A DNA stretch of 64,000 nt from assembly GCF_029962835.1 (NCBI RefSeq), contig NC_080577.1:2232001-2296000 (forward strand), given 5' to 3'. A model generated the notes under the pieces. That model did not search any database. It saw nothing but the letters and a program-made list of their open reading frames with translations, and was not told the origin of the DNA. Numbering within the stretch: position 1 is the first letter of the stretch; every line of letters starts with the position of its first letter. Positions 1 to 9,259 of the stretch are shown here, piece after piece. The stretch is from Magnolia sinica (Eukaryota > Streptophyta > Magnoliopsida > Magnoliales > Magnoliaceae). The position numbers and the translations under genes were made by a program.

Positions 1-228
1 TATAGTGGGCCTTAGGAGGATTTTAATGGAGGATATCCAATCAATATTGTTTTCCTGTGGTGTGGTCCAACTGAAATTTTTATCCCTCTAATATCTTGGA
101 TCAAGCCTTAAAATGATCTTTAAAAATGGATGAACGGCATGGATGAAATATATACATCATGGTGGGGCCCACAGTTCACCTAACACCAGCCACCGGGTTG
201 GTGACAGGGGGAGCGGCCATCCGTTTCC
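1..228. mobile_element. MITE family A, copy 1 (cut by window edge)
   Basis: This is the right half of a Mutator-like MITE of about 500 bp; its left half lies outside the window. The inner body (AGTGGGCCTTAGGAGGATTT, then GTGTGGTCC) and the subterminal CATCATGGTGGGGCCCAC match copies near 18971, 30431, 34793 and 42581. The outer end, in the form GAGCGGCCATCCGTTTCC, is a diverged version of the terminus GAGTAGCCAATCCGTTTCC. It has no coding capacity. Confidence 0.75.
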
Positions 229-886
229 GTTCGGCTCAGCCCATTTGGGTTTGGAAAGGAAATTTGTAAAAATCCTCTATCGACTATCATGTTACTGCTC
301 CAATCCACGCCCTCCATCTTTCTCTCTCTAGTCCACAACCCTACCCACTCTCCGCAAACTCTGTTTTTACGTGGAAAAGAGAGAACTCGGTGGAGAAGCC
401 CAGGAAAAAACTATCACTTGGGAGTTGCTTCGGGACTCATTGGCTCTGCCGCATTTTATTATTTTTTATTATTTTGAAATATTCAAGGGGATGAGAGAGT
501 GAGAGAGAGATTCATGTCTGTACGAATGCAAGCGCAAAAAAAGAAAAAAGAAAAAAAAGCAACGCATCCTGCGGCTGGTAGTTTGCTGTTTTTCTCTTCT
601 TTCTGGTCTCTTATGAAAAGAGAGAGAAGAAGAAGAAGAAGAAGAAGAAGAAGAAGAAGAAGAAAGGGGAAGGTGATTATTTTAATGGAGAGTATTTAGT
701 TGAGGCAGGTGTTCCCCGCTCTCAGAATTCAAGCGGTGGGCCTCGTCACGGCCGCGATTCGCGCCCGTCGCGGAACATCTCGACTACCTGCGCCTATTCC
801 TGCCCATCAGCTCCGCTTCTTGTTGTCGGCCTCGTTCTTCCCCCTCTTCCAGTTCTTTCCTCATTCTTCGCCATAGCTGCTGCTGT
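229..886. other. CT- and purine-rich leader-like DNA, no gene recognised
   Basis: The stretch alternates pyrimidine-rich tracts (TTTCTCTCTCTAG near 320) with purine tracts, and holds a GAA run at about 621-665. From 720 to 890 it is richer in CpG, with a run of C/T-rich codon-like sequence but no long frame. The texture resembles plant promoter or 5'-leader sequence. No start codon leads into a recognisable protein downstream, so no gene is called. Confidence 0.35.
621..665 (+). repeat. (GAA)n microsatellite
   Basis: About 13 repeats of GAA/AGA follow a short GA run. An open frame across it gives only a poly-arginine tract, so it is best read as a simple repeat. Confidence 0.9.
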
Positions 887-1100
887 TCGATGATTGCAGA
901 AAACCCCTAGTTTTTTTTTTTTCCTCCCTCTCTCTTCTTAAAGATGGCAGAAACCCTAACCCTAATTTTTCCCTCTCTTCTTAAAGATAGTAGAAACCCT
1001 AAGCTTAGATTTTTTCTCTCTCTTCTGAAAGATATTAGAAACTCCAAACCCTAGTTTTTTCTTTTCTCTTTTCTGAGAGACGAGAGAAACCCTAAATCCA
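887..1100 (+). repeat. Telo-box/CT tandem array (four units, 43-48 bp)
   Basis: Four diverged tandem units begin near 930, 973, 1018 and 1066. Each has the form CTCTCTTCTTAAAGAT followed by AAACCCTA and a T-rich run; a fifth AAACCCCTAG lies at 900. AAACCCTA (telo box) plus CT tracts is a known arrangement in promoters and leaders of plant ribosomal-protein and translation genes. No such gene is seen next to it here. It could be an orphan promoter/leader or a simple minisatellite. Confidence 0.6.
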
Positions 1101-1370
1101 TGCTGAGCTGGTGTGGTTATTTATTTATTTATTATTATTTAAGGGGAGTTATTTGATACTCCAGTTGCGTCTGACGCTTGATACGCTTATATTAAATAAA
1201 ATAAAACGAATTGGTTGTGCCCAAGAACAGATCGGTTGAACAATTCCAACGAATTTGATCCCAAATGTGGGATTAGATGGTCAAAAACCATGATTTATTC
1301 GAACGCGGATTCGCTATGGACAGGTTGATCGAGCAACTAGACTTGCTACTGAAGTGACATCACCAAGATC

Positions 1371-1804
1371 AGTGGGTCTCATCATATATAATGTATGTAT
1401 TGTATCTACAACGTCCATCCATTTGGAGAGATCATTTTACCGCATGATCTAAAAAATGAGGCAGATCCAAAGTTGTAGTGGACCCCACCACAGAAAACAG
1501 TGGAGAGAGTGACGCCTACTGTTGAAACCTTCCTAAGGTCCACCGTGATGTTTATTTGAGATTAACCTGTTCATAAGTTAACATTGACATTAGATAAGGG
1601 AAAAAAACAAATATCAGCTTGATCAAAAACTCTTGTTGGCATTAGAAGTTTTTAATGGTTGGCGTCACTTTCTCCACTATTTTGTGTGGTGGCGTCCACT
1701 TGAGATTTGGACCTCACTTATTCTTTGGCTCATGTCCTAAAATGGTCTCTCCAAATGGATGGACAGTGTGGATACAAAACATACATCATGGTGGGACCCA
1801 CATA
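1371..1804. mobile_element. MITE family B, copy 1
   Basis: The inverted ends are imperfect: AGTGGGTCTCATCATATATA at the left, and CATACATCATGGTGGGACCC at the right. The inner body has the landmarks GTTGAAACCTTCCTAAGG and CCACTTGAGATTTGGA, which recur at 25.3, 29.0, 32.4 and 59.2 kb. It is non-coding. Target duplications were not resolved. Confidence 0.6.
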
Positions 1805-2704
1805 ACTTGGTATATTAGTATTTAATCCATGTCCGATATTTTAAAGCATGTAATTATTATGTAATAATGGTGTTAATTACACCTAACGCAATTTAATACC
1901 ATTTAATCCCACGTTCCAAACTGGCCAAAAATCTTGTGACTCACATCAAATGATGTTTAGAGTTTTTTTGGCATAGTTTTACGGAGTTCCCTGTGATGTG
2001 ATCCACCTAAGTCTTGCATTAGAATAAACTTTAGTATGAAAATTCCATGGTATTAAATTGCATTTTGTGGATTATAAACTTCATTGCTTGTTTGGAAATG
2101 ATGAGAATGATTAAATTAATCTAGATATCATATCATCTGGTTTCAACAGGAGCTTAGGGATCGAGGCAGGGCTGCAGGTTTGTGGACCATAAATAGGTTT
2201 CCATAAATTTGATTGGTTTTGTTCCTACATGGAAGATACGTTTCACTCATGGAATGTGGTGAGATGCTTTCGACTGAAATATGAGTTGGTGTGTGACAGA
2301 GAGACGTCTTGTTGGATTTTGGATGGAGATTGTCGGGGATATGCAAATGATTAAGAGCTTTGTATAAGAGGCTCTAATATATAATAAAAACTAAAACTAT
2401 GAGAAAATGTAATTTAAAATATTGATAATTAATTGCTTGTATTTTATTGAATGTGGAATCTTGAATTTATACATAAGAAATGAAGCTCTTAACACATGAG
2501 ACATGGGATTATTTATTTATTTTTTAAATGGATTTTGAAATCCTCTACACTTATAAGCTCCAAGTTAATATGTCTTTTATCTACATCGTCCATCCATATG
2601 TGCCCTTCATGCATGACAACTGAAATACACGTGCATAAAAGTGAGCCATATAAGTTGTGATACCAAATGCAGGTTTTAATTCAGTTAGGTGTTTTTCATG
2701 GTAC
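1805..2704. other. AT-rich intergenic DNA, nothing recognised
   Basis: No repeat family, RNA gene or credible coding frame was recognised in this stretch. The only frame over 60 codons (minus strand, about 2143-2346) has no domain and no typical start context. Confidence 0.5.
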
Positions 2705-2709
2705 TTATA
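2705..2709. repeat. Target site duplication TTATA (left)
   Basis: TTATA precedes the left LTR end and is repeated exactly after the right LTR end. Five bp is the usual duplication size for copia integrases. Confidence 0.9.
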
Positions 2710-3766
2710 TGTAGGAAATATTATTTTGGATACATTGAAAATATTAAAAAAAAAAAATCGAAAATCAAATCTTTCACTAGGCTGAATCATGTATAAATAC
2801 GTTGTCCTTAAAGCGTGATTCGCCCCCTTATCAACTGCTGATGGGTTACAGGCGAATTGCTTCTAGGGTAAGACAAGCCTTCTAGATCCAGCGTGCAGCA
2901 ATCACGATAGGTCTACTGGGAACAATTTTAATGCAGTAGATTTATTCTGGCAGATTCAGACGGTGGAGATATTCTAAGTATTTTAGAATGAAGCTTATGG
3001 ATTGTATCTGATCTGATGGGAGAGAGGAGTGTATTGAGATAATGAAAACGGATTGGAATAGTCCAGTTTATATAGGCATCAGGTAGTGGACCGTTGCTAG
3101 ACTGCTATCAATGGTCCAGAACATTTGAAAAATATTTCTGGCCATTGTCCATTAATCACAGACGTTTCTGATTGTCGGATTAAAGGATCTGACCGTTGGA
3201 TCATCATGGTCCATCCGTTTTCGGACTGTTTAGCCTTCAAGGTATAAAGCCATTTTTTGAAACTGCTGAACATTTCGGATTTAAGATCCGACCGTTCTCA
3301 GTCACTTATAAAGCCACAAGCCATTTCAGATCCACACCGCCTTAAGGCTCTGACACCGAGGTCGCACCTCTCGCGTTGGTTCGCGTAAGGTAGCGAGGGA
3401 GCAACCACTCTGCGACACGATGCGCACGTACGAAGTGCATCATCTAGCGCCAGTATAGCCACACTGCCTCACTGCCCACGCCCTTGCCTATGCCCGTGCC
3501 CGAGCCTGAGCGCGCGCGCACGTGCGTGCGTGTGTTCCAGTGCACGCAACCATTGTATCACCTCCTCCAAAAGCTCCAAGTAAGAATACTCTTCACAACA
3601 TCTCATATAAATCACAAAAAGATTTCAGCCATTTTCGATGTGGGACAAAGCATACACCGCACTTTTTTAATTCAAAATTTTCAAAAAGCGTTTGGCGGGA
3701 AAATCCCAAAATTTTGAAAAATTTAAAATTTTCATTTTTATTTTGAAAAACCATTAATTTTCAACA
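2710..3766 (-). repeat. 3' LTR of the copia element
   Basis: It matches 8246-9254 along its length: TGTAGGAAATATTATTTTGG at the left and the A/T-rich block near 3660-3766 at the right. The main length difference lies in a GC-rich patch at about 3355-3540, where this copy has extra cgcgcg-type sequence. On the coding strand a TATA-like TATATAAAC falls near 3065-3074. Because the element reads leftward, this is the downstream LTR and would supply the polyadenylation end. Confidence 0.95.
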
Positions 3767-3780
3767 ATTCCCCACTGGTT
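3767..3780 (-). promoter_or_regulatory. Polypurine tract (plus-strand primer)
   Basis: Read on the element's strand, CCAGTGGGGAAT lies directly upstream of the 3' LTR start (TGTTGAAAA). A G/A-rich run at this position is the standard primer for second-strand synthesis in LTR retrotransposons. The run is short but exactly placed. Confidence 0.75.
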
Positions 3781-4323
3781 TTTAAAACAATGAAAACGCT
3801 GCCAGAATAATAACAGTTATTATACATAAAGAAAGATATCTTGCGATTTGAATATTTCCTCAGTGTAAGATTTTAAAGTTATTTCGAAATTTTTGGTTAC
3901 CGCAGCATTGAACCAGTTATTTGTATATGATATAACCGAAAATACTACACACACAATAGCTCTCTGCATTATGTGTTCTTTCATAATCTCGCTTAGCACT
4001 TTTAATGGCTATGTGCTTATTCTGTTTCATGAACGATCTCGAAATGACTCTAACTCTTATGAGAAGCGGCACCACTTCTACGTTCACATAGGTGAAATCC
4101 TTCCAGTGTTTCCGTTTAAGACATTTATCCCGTTTGACTGGACTTCATTAAGAGTTTTAATACTCATCCTTCTTTTATGACGGCCAGCATGATCATCCTG
4201 GATGAGGTTATTAATTTATTTAGTGCTGAAACATTTCATTTATCAGTGAATTGTTGTTACCCATTAAACTCAATATTTAAAGATTTTCTAATTTAGGGTT
4301 GGGTTTTTTTCACTGGTGAAACT
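3781..4323. other. Non-coding 3' internal region of the copia element
   Basis: About 540 bp lie between the RNase H stop and the polypurine tract. An open frame of 95 codons on the opposite strand (3893-4180) shows no domain and is probably fortuitous. Some plant copia lineages have an extended 3' segment here; I see no extra gene in this copy. Confidence 0.5.
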
Positions 4324-4878
4324 TTAAGTAAAGAGTTTCAACCCCATCCCTCTAGATGTTGTCCTTACTACCTCTCTCGGTAGAGGTTTAGTAAAATGAT
4401 TAGCCAGGTTATTACTTGACTTTACATATGAAATCGCAATGATTCCATCTTGATTCAATTGCCTTACATAGTCATGTCTTAAACTTATGTGTTTGGACTT
4501 CTCATTATAGGTACCGCTATAGGCTCTCGCTAGAGTGGCTTCACTATCACAATGAAGTGAAACAGCCAGTATAGGTTTCGCATAGAATGAAATTTCTAAT
4601 AGAAGATCCCTTAACCACTCATCCTTTTTGCCTGTAGCAGCTAAAGCTATGAACTCAGATTCCATAGTTGAGTGCGTTATGCAAGTTTGTTTCTTTGATC
4701 CCCAAGATACAGCTACACTTCCTAGGGTGAATATCCACCCTGTAGTGAACTTGTTGTCCCCTGCACTCGATATCCAACTTGCATCGGTATATCCTTCCAA
4801 TACTGTTAGAAATTTTGAGTAAAATAGCCCTAGTTTTTTGGTTTCTTTAAGATAACCTAGAACTCTACTTATTGCTTT
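4324..4878 (-). pseudogene. copia RNase H domain (degenerate)
   Basis: RNase H removes the RNA strand during reverse transcription. The frame runs on from the RT segment after an in-frame TAG at 4879-4881. Recognisable motifs in order are GYTDASW (first Asp), [11 protein letters not shown] (Glu), HCDSEATLA (Asp) and the terminal [13 protein letters not shown]. In the last motif the family usually has Ala-Asp before the LTKPL-type end; here the Asp is Asn. The domain ends at a stop that looks natural. Length and motif order are complete, but the upstream breaks leave it without an intact polyprotein. Confidence 0.9.
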
Positions 4879-5924
4879 CTAATGTTCAACACTTGGATTA
4901 CTTGTAAACCTACTTATTTTACTCACAGCGTATGCTATATCCGGTCTTGTGCATTGCATTGCATACATAAGACTGCCTATAGCACTATCATACTCTAGTT
5001 GTGAAACTACTCGTCCACTATTTTCGTTTAAATTAATACTTGGATCAAAATGGGTCTTTGCCTCTTTAATTTTCAAGTGATTAAACTTGTTTATTATTTT
5101 CTCAATATAATGAGCCTGACATAATGCAAAACCCCCACTATGGTTTTTAACGTTGATACCTAATATGGTATCCACTTGTCCAAGATCCTTCATTTTGAAA
5201 ACTGAAGAGAGAAACTTTTTGGTTTCAGTTACACCTTCTATTTTATTACTGATTATTAACATAACATCTACATACAAGCATATGATTATAATATAATCAT
5301 CACACATTTTTAAATATATGCATTTATCAGTAATATTATGTTCAAAACCATAAGACAGAACTTTAGAATCAAATTTATCATCCTACTGTTTTGGTGCTTG
5401 CTTTAATCCACACAAAGACTTAACAAGTCTACACACTTTTCTTTCATTTCCTGGTAGAACAAACCTTTCTGGTTGCTCCATGTAAACCTCCTCATCAAGA
5501 TCACCATTCAGGAATGCTGTCTTCACGTCTATTTGATGGATATGAAGATGATGTATAGATGCTAAATCGAATAAGATCCTGATCGATGTTATTTGAGCTA
5601 CTGGTGAATTAGTGTCAAAATAATCGATTCCTCCTTTTTGTCGAAAACTCTTAGCAACTAATCTTACCTTAAAGGTTTGAATTGTACTATCTGTATGATA
5701 TTTTTTCTTAAATACCCACTTACAACCTATTAGTTTAGAACCTGGAGGTAGATCTACCAATTCTCATGTTTGGTTAGACATTATGGAATCCATTTCATCA
5801 TTAATGGTTTCTTTCCAAAAAGCGGAGTCTCTTGAAGTCATAGCTTCACTAAAGGTTTTAAGTTCATCTTCTATAGTTAAAACCATAGGTATTTTTCTAA
5901 TTATCTTCTCTCTATCACCCTCAA
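4879..5924 (-). pseudogene. copia reverse transcriptase domain (degenerate)
   Basis: Reverse transcriptase copies the genomic RNA to cDNA in virus-like particles. The minus-strand frame shows the N-terminal KLIGCKWVFKKK, the catalytic-Asp motif QIDVKTAFLNGDLDEEVYM and GLKQAPK. Stops interrupt it at 5764-5766 (TGA), 5383-5385 (TAG) and 4879-4881 (TAG), each where the family normally has Trp. The usual YVDD box reads Tyr-Val-Asp-Val: the codon at 5263-5265 is GTT where GAT/GAC is expected, so the second catalytic Asp is gone. A frameshift near 5925 separates it from the integrase end. Confidence 0.93.
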
Positions 5925-6563
5925 CTAGATGAAAGATAGTCGTTGAGAGTCTATTTGATTAGGATGAAGACTCTTTTCTACTTTTACTCTTTGACTCCTA
6001 CGAGGTTCACCAAGAGTTTTCTCTTCTATTTGTGTTTCTTTTATAGTTTCATTAGGAGATTGTATCTCAGCATTCTTTTTCTCCGTGAATACAGAATTCT
6101 CAAAGAACTCTACATCTCTAGACTCTATGATTACATTAGTATCTAAGTCTATAAGTTTATAGGCCTTACTATGTTGTGCATATTCTATAAGGACGCACTT
6201 GATAGCTCTTGGTCCTAATTTAGTTCTTTTAGGTTCTGGTGTTCTGTAGTATGAAAGACACTCCCACACTCTATGATACCCTATGTTTGGTTTTCTTTCT
6301 TTCCATATTTCATATGAAGAGGTCTTAGTTTTCTTAGACGGAATTCGGTTTAAAGCATAACATGCAGCTAACAGTGCTTTTCCCTATATGTTTAATAGTA
6401 ACTGTGCTTGTATTAGCATTGAGTTGACCATTTCTACTAATGTCCTTTTTTTCTCTCTGCTACACCATTTTGTTGTGGTGTATAAGGTGCTGTGCACTGA
6501 TGTATTATGCCATGTTCTTCACAATAGTTAGAAAATTCATTAGAGAAATATTCTCCTCCTCGG
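5925..6563 (-). pseudogene. copia integrase C-terminal part (degenerate)
   Basis: This segment continues the integrase core. The third catalytic residue region (QQNGVAER, with the Glu) is readable near 6455-6480 on the minus strand. It is followed by YHRVWECLSYY and KLGPRAIKCVLIEYAQHSKAYK-like sequence, typical of the copia integrase tail. Damage includes an extra base near 6570, a one-base loss in the run of T at 6446-6452, and a TAG at 6384-6386 where Trp is usual. The acidic linker towards RT ends at a stop near 5925. Confidence 0.88.
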
Positions 6564-7982
6564 TCACTCCGAAAGGATTTTAATATTTTTATCTAATTGA
6601 TTTTCTATTTCGGAGTTATAGATCTTGAATGCATTAAATGCTTCAGCTTTTGATTTTATTAGATATACATATACATATCTTGAACAATCATTTATAAACG
6701 TTATAAAGTACCTTTTACCTTCATGGGTAAGAATGCCATTTAGTTCACATATGTCAGTGTGCACTAGGTCTAATATTTGAGATGATCTCTCAACACTAGG
6801 GAATGGTTTCTTGATAATTTTAGACCGTATGCGTACTTCACATTTATCTTTGTCACTATCATTGTATGATATTAGGCCGTTCTTAGCCATGAGTTTTATG
6901 GTACTGTAGCCAATATGAGCTAGTCTACCATGCCATAGCGTTACAGATTCAATCATGTAAGCAGAAGAATTCTTTTCATTCAGAGATAATTTGATCATCC
7001 CATTACAAGCGTATCCCTTACCCACAAAGTTCTCATTCTTAAATAAGTTCAGCTTGTCTGATTCAAACACAACCCTAATCTCAGGCTTGCTTAAGAGATC
7101 CCCTGAGACACGATTCCTTTTCATGTTTGGGACATGCAGTTCGTTGGTTAGAATTACCTTCTTTCCAGAGGTAAAGAATAATTCCACGGTTCCTTTTCCT
7201 GCAACTTTAGATCGTCCATCATTTCCCATTTGAACCTCCTGACCATTAGTCTCGTCTTCATAGGTTTTGAAGGCAGATCGATCATTGCATACATGGACTG
7301 TGACACCTGTATCATACCACCAACCAGGAATTTTATCTTGAACTAGGTTCACTTCTGTGACTATGGATATGATTTCATCGTCTACTGCATTAGCCTTTTT
7401 CTTAGGCTTTTTTCGGTCCCTACAGACTTGAACGAAATGCTCGGTCTTGCCACAGACATAGCAAGCTCCCTTAGGTTTGCCGTTTTTCTTCTTTTGGGTT
7501 TTCTTGAATTTCTCTTGATCTTTGTTAGATTTAAGGGAATCAGCTTTCTCATAGGTATTATTTTGGGATGGCCGTTCTACTGCGTTCACCTTGGATGAGG
7601 ATGCACCATTAGCATCATCCTTTTTGTCTCGGTTACGGGATTCTTTTTCAATACGAAGATGCTTTTGGATTTGTTCCAAGGTAAATTCTTCGAATTTATA
7701 CAGTAGTTTCTTCCTGTAGTCTTTCCAACTTGGAGTTAATTTTGCGATTATAACTCTGACTTGAAAGAATTCAAGAAGATCAATTTTTATGGCTTTTATT
7801 TTATTTACAATAAGCTGCAATTCTTGGATTTGGGCAAGCAGCGGTAGATTGTCTACCATCGTGAAGTCAAAATACCTGGCAATTAGAAATTTCTGTGTAC
7901 CTTTCTTTTCAGCCTTGTATTTGTACTCCAGCGTGCTCCAAATTTCTTTCGCTGATGTGGTCCCCATGTACAAATCATACAA
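6564..7982 (-). pseudogene. copia gag C-terminus, protease and integrase N-terminus
   Basis: A 472-codon open frame encodes three linked parts. Residues 1-120 are gag capsid-like helices. A CX2CX4HX4C zinc knuckle lies at 174-187 (RNA packaging). The protease active site WWYDTG is at 221-226. Next comes the GAG-pre-integrase/zinc region, with His351 and His355, then Cys381. The partner cysteine at residue 384 is Arg (codon CGC at 6831-6833), so the HHCC zinc site is broken. Catalytic Asp410 and Asp432 of the integrase DDE set are present; the third acidic residue lies beyond the frame break. The frame has no true ATG start: it is the 3' continuation of gag after a two-base expansion in an AG/CT run at 7989-7996. 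Confidence 0.93.
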
Positions 7983-8092
7983 ATGATCAGAGAGAGCATT
8001 TCATCTTCTTGTCGCTTGATCCTAGTAGCAACTTGTTCAAGAGTATCAGTATCCTTTGCTTCAGGCAGAGGCTGGAGAGTTGGGTCCAGGAT

Positions 8093-8227
8093 TTAGTAGA
8101 TCTTCAGAGCGGTTAGTAGGAATTTTAGTTTGTCTTGCCATCTAGTGAAATTTGAACTATCAAATCGGTCCAATCGAATAAGATCCTGGTTCATCAGTTT
8201 GACTGATGCAACACTTTCGGTGTCCAT
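8093..8227 (-). pseudogene. copia gag N-terminus (truncated by stop)
   Basis: An ATG at 8225-8227, 18 bp inside the 5' LTR, opens a 44-codon frame beginning MDTESVASVKLMNQDL and containing FDSSNFTRWQDKLKFLLTALK, typical of plant copia gag amino ends. A TAA at 8093-8095 stops it. The reading frame beyond the stop still looks gag-like until the dinucleotide expansion at 7989-7996. Confidence 0.88.
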
Positions 8228-8245
8228 GGAATCACGCTTTAAGAT
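8228..8245 (-). promoter_or_regulatory. Primer-binding-site position: no tRNA match, self-complementary to U5
   Basis: This is the 18 nt between the 5' LTR end and the gag ATG. The element's strand reads ATCTTAAAGCGTGATTCC. It lacks the TGG start and the initiator-Met match (TGGTATCAGAGC) usual in plant copia elements. Fourteen contiguous bases are perfectly complementary to the element's own U5 at about 8344-8358, with three more pairs after a one-base bulge. See the finding on self-priming. Confidence 0.6.
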
Positions 8246-9254
8246 TGTAGGAAATATTATTTTGGATACACCGAAAATATTTTAAAAAAAATTTTAAAAA
8301 TCAAATGTTTCACTAGGCTGAATTACGTATAAATACGCTATCTTTAAAGCGTGATTCACCCCCTTATTAACTGCTGATGAGTTACAAGCGAATTGCTTCC
8401 AGGATAAGACAAGCCTTCTGGATCCAGCGTGCAATAATCACGATAGGTCCACTGGGAACAATTTTAACGCAGTAGATTTATTTTGGCAGATTCAGACGGT
8501 GGAGATATTCTAAGTATTTTAGAATGAAGCTTATGGATTGTATCTGATCTGATGGGAGAGAGGAGTGTGTTGAGATGATGAAAACGGATTGGAATGGTCC
8601 AGTTTATATAGGCATCAGGTAGTGGACCGTTGCTAGACTGCTATCAATGGTCCAAAATGTTTGAAAAATGTTTCTGGCCGTTGTCCATTAATCACAAACG
8701 TTTATGGTCCTCGGATCAAAGGATTTGACCATTGGATCATCATGGTCCGTCCATTTTCGAACTGTTTGGCTTTCAAGGCATAGAGCCATTTTCTGAAACT
8801 GCTGAATGTTTCGGATTTAAGATCCGACCGTTCTCAGTCACCTATAAAGCCACAGACCATTTCAGATCCACACCGCCTTAAGGCTCTGACCAGATTCATC
8901 GCACTAGACCCATCGCACCGCGATCGCGCCGGTTCGCGTAAGGTCGTGAGGGAGCGACCACTTTGCGATACGTGCGAAGTGCAATGTGGACCATCTAGCG
9001 TCACTACAACCACACTGCCTCACTGCCCGAGCGCGTCCCATGTATCACCTCCTCCAAAAGCTCCAAATAAAAATACTCTTCACAACATCTCTTATAAACC
9101 ACAAAAAGATTTCAACCATTTCCGATGTGGGACAAAGCATACACCGCACTTTTTTAATTCAAAATTTTTAAAAAGTGTTTTGGCGGGAAAACCCCAAAAT
9201 TTTGAAAATTTTGAATTTTGAATTTTTATTTTGGAAAACCATTGATTTTCAACA
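8246..9254 (-). repeat. 5' LTR of the copia element
   Basis: This is the promoter-bearing LTR, because the element reads leftward. On the coding strand a TATA-like sequence (TATATAAAC) lies at about 8601-8610, giving an expected transcript start near 8575 and an R/U5 of about 330 nt. It pairs with 2710-3766; the largest difference is in a GC-rich patch at about 8885-9030. Confidence 0.95.
8601..8610 (-). promoter_or_regulatory. TATA-like box in 5' LTR
   Basis: The minus strand reads CCTATATAAACTGG here. The same sequence is kept in the other LTR near 3065-3074, as expected for the U3 core promoter of the retrotransposon. Confidence 0.6.
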
Positions 9255-9259
9255 TTATA
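9255..9259. repeat. Target site duplication TTATA (right)
   Basis: Exact partner of the TTATA at 2705-2709. It fixes the right end of the retrotransposon at 9254 and shows the two LTRs belong to one insertion. Confidence 0.9.

Larger units (their letters stand above)
2710..9254 (-). mobile_element. Ty1/copia LTR retrotransposon, near full-length, inactive
   Basis: Two LTRs of about 1.06 and 1.01 kb flank an internal region read on the minus strand in the order gag, zinc knuckle, protease, integrase, reverse transcriptase, RNase H. Integrase before RT is diagnostic of Ty1/copia (Pseudoviridae). On the coding strand the element starts TGTTGAAAA and ends CTACA. The 5-bp direct repeat TTATA lies immediately outside both ends (2705-2709 and 9255-9259), as expected for integrase-made duplications. 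A polypurine tract abuts the 3' LTR. The polyprotein has at least five stops and four frameshifts, and a changed RT active site, so it cannot be autonomous. The LTRs look about 90% identical by eye, which suggests an old insertion. I cannot assign the lineage from sequence alone. Confidence 0.96.

Noticed and set aside
945-965. CCCTAACCCTAA as a telomeric repeat
   Set aside because: Only two units occur, within a leader-like tandem array; this is a telo-box motif, not interstitial telomere DNA.
3484-3746. Overlapping plus-strand frames in the left LTR
   Set aside because: They lie in the LTR on the strand opposite to the element's transcription, with no domain; the equivalent in the other LTR is not conserved as protein.
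5943-6146. Hydrophobic plus-strand frame
   Set aside because: It is antisense to the integrase-RT linker; the leucine/phenylalanine-rich look comes from the A/T-rich acidic linker on the other strand.
6991-7233. Plus-strand open frame of 80 codons
   Set aside because: It lies wholly antisense to the copia gag-protease-integrase frame and is a shadow of that coding sequence.
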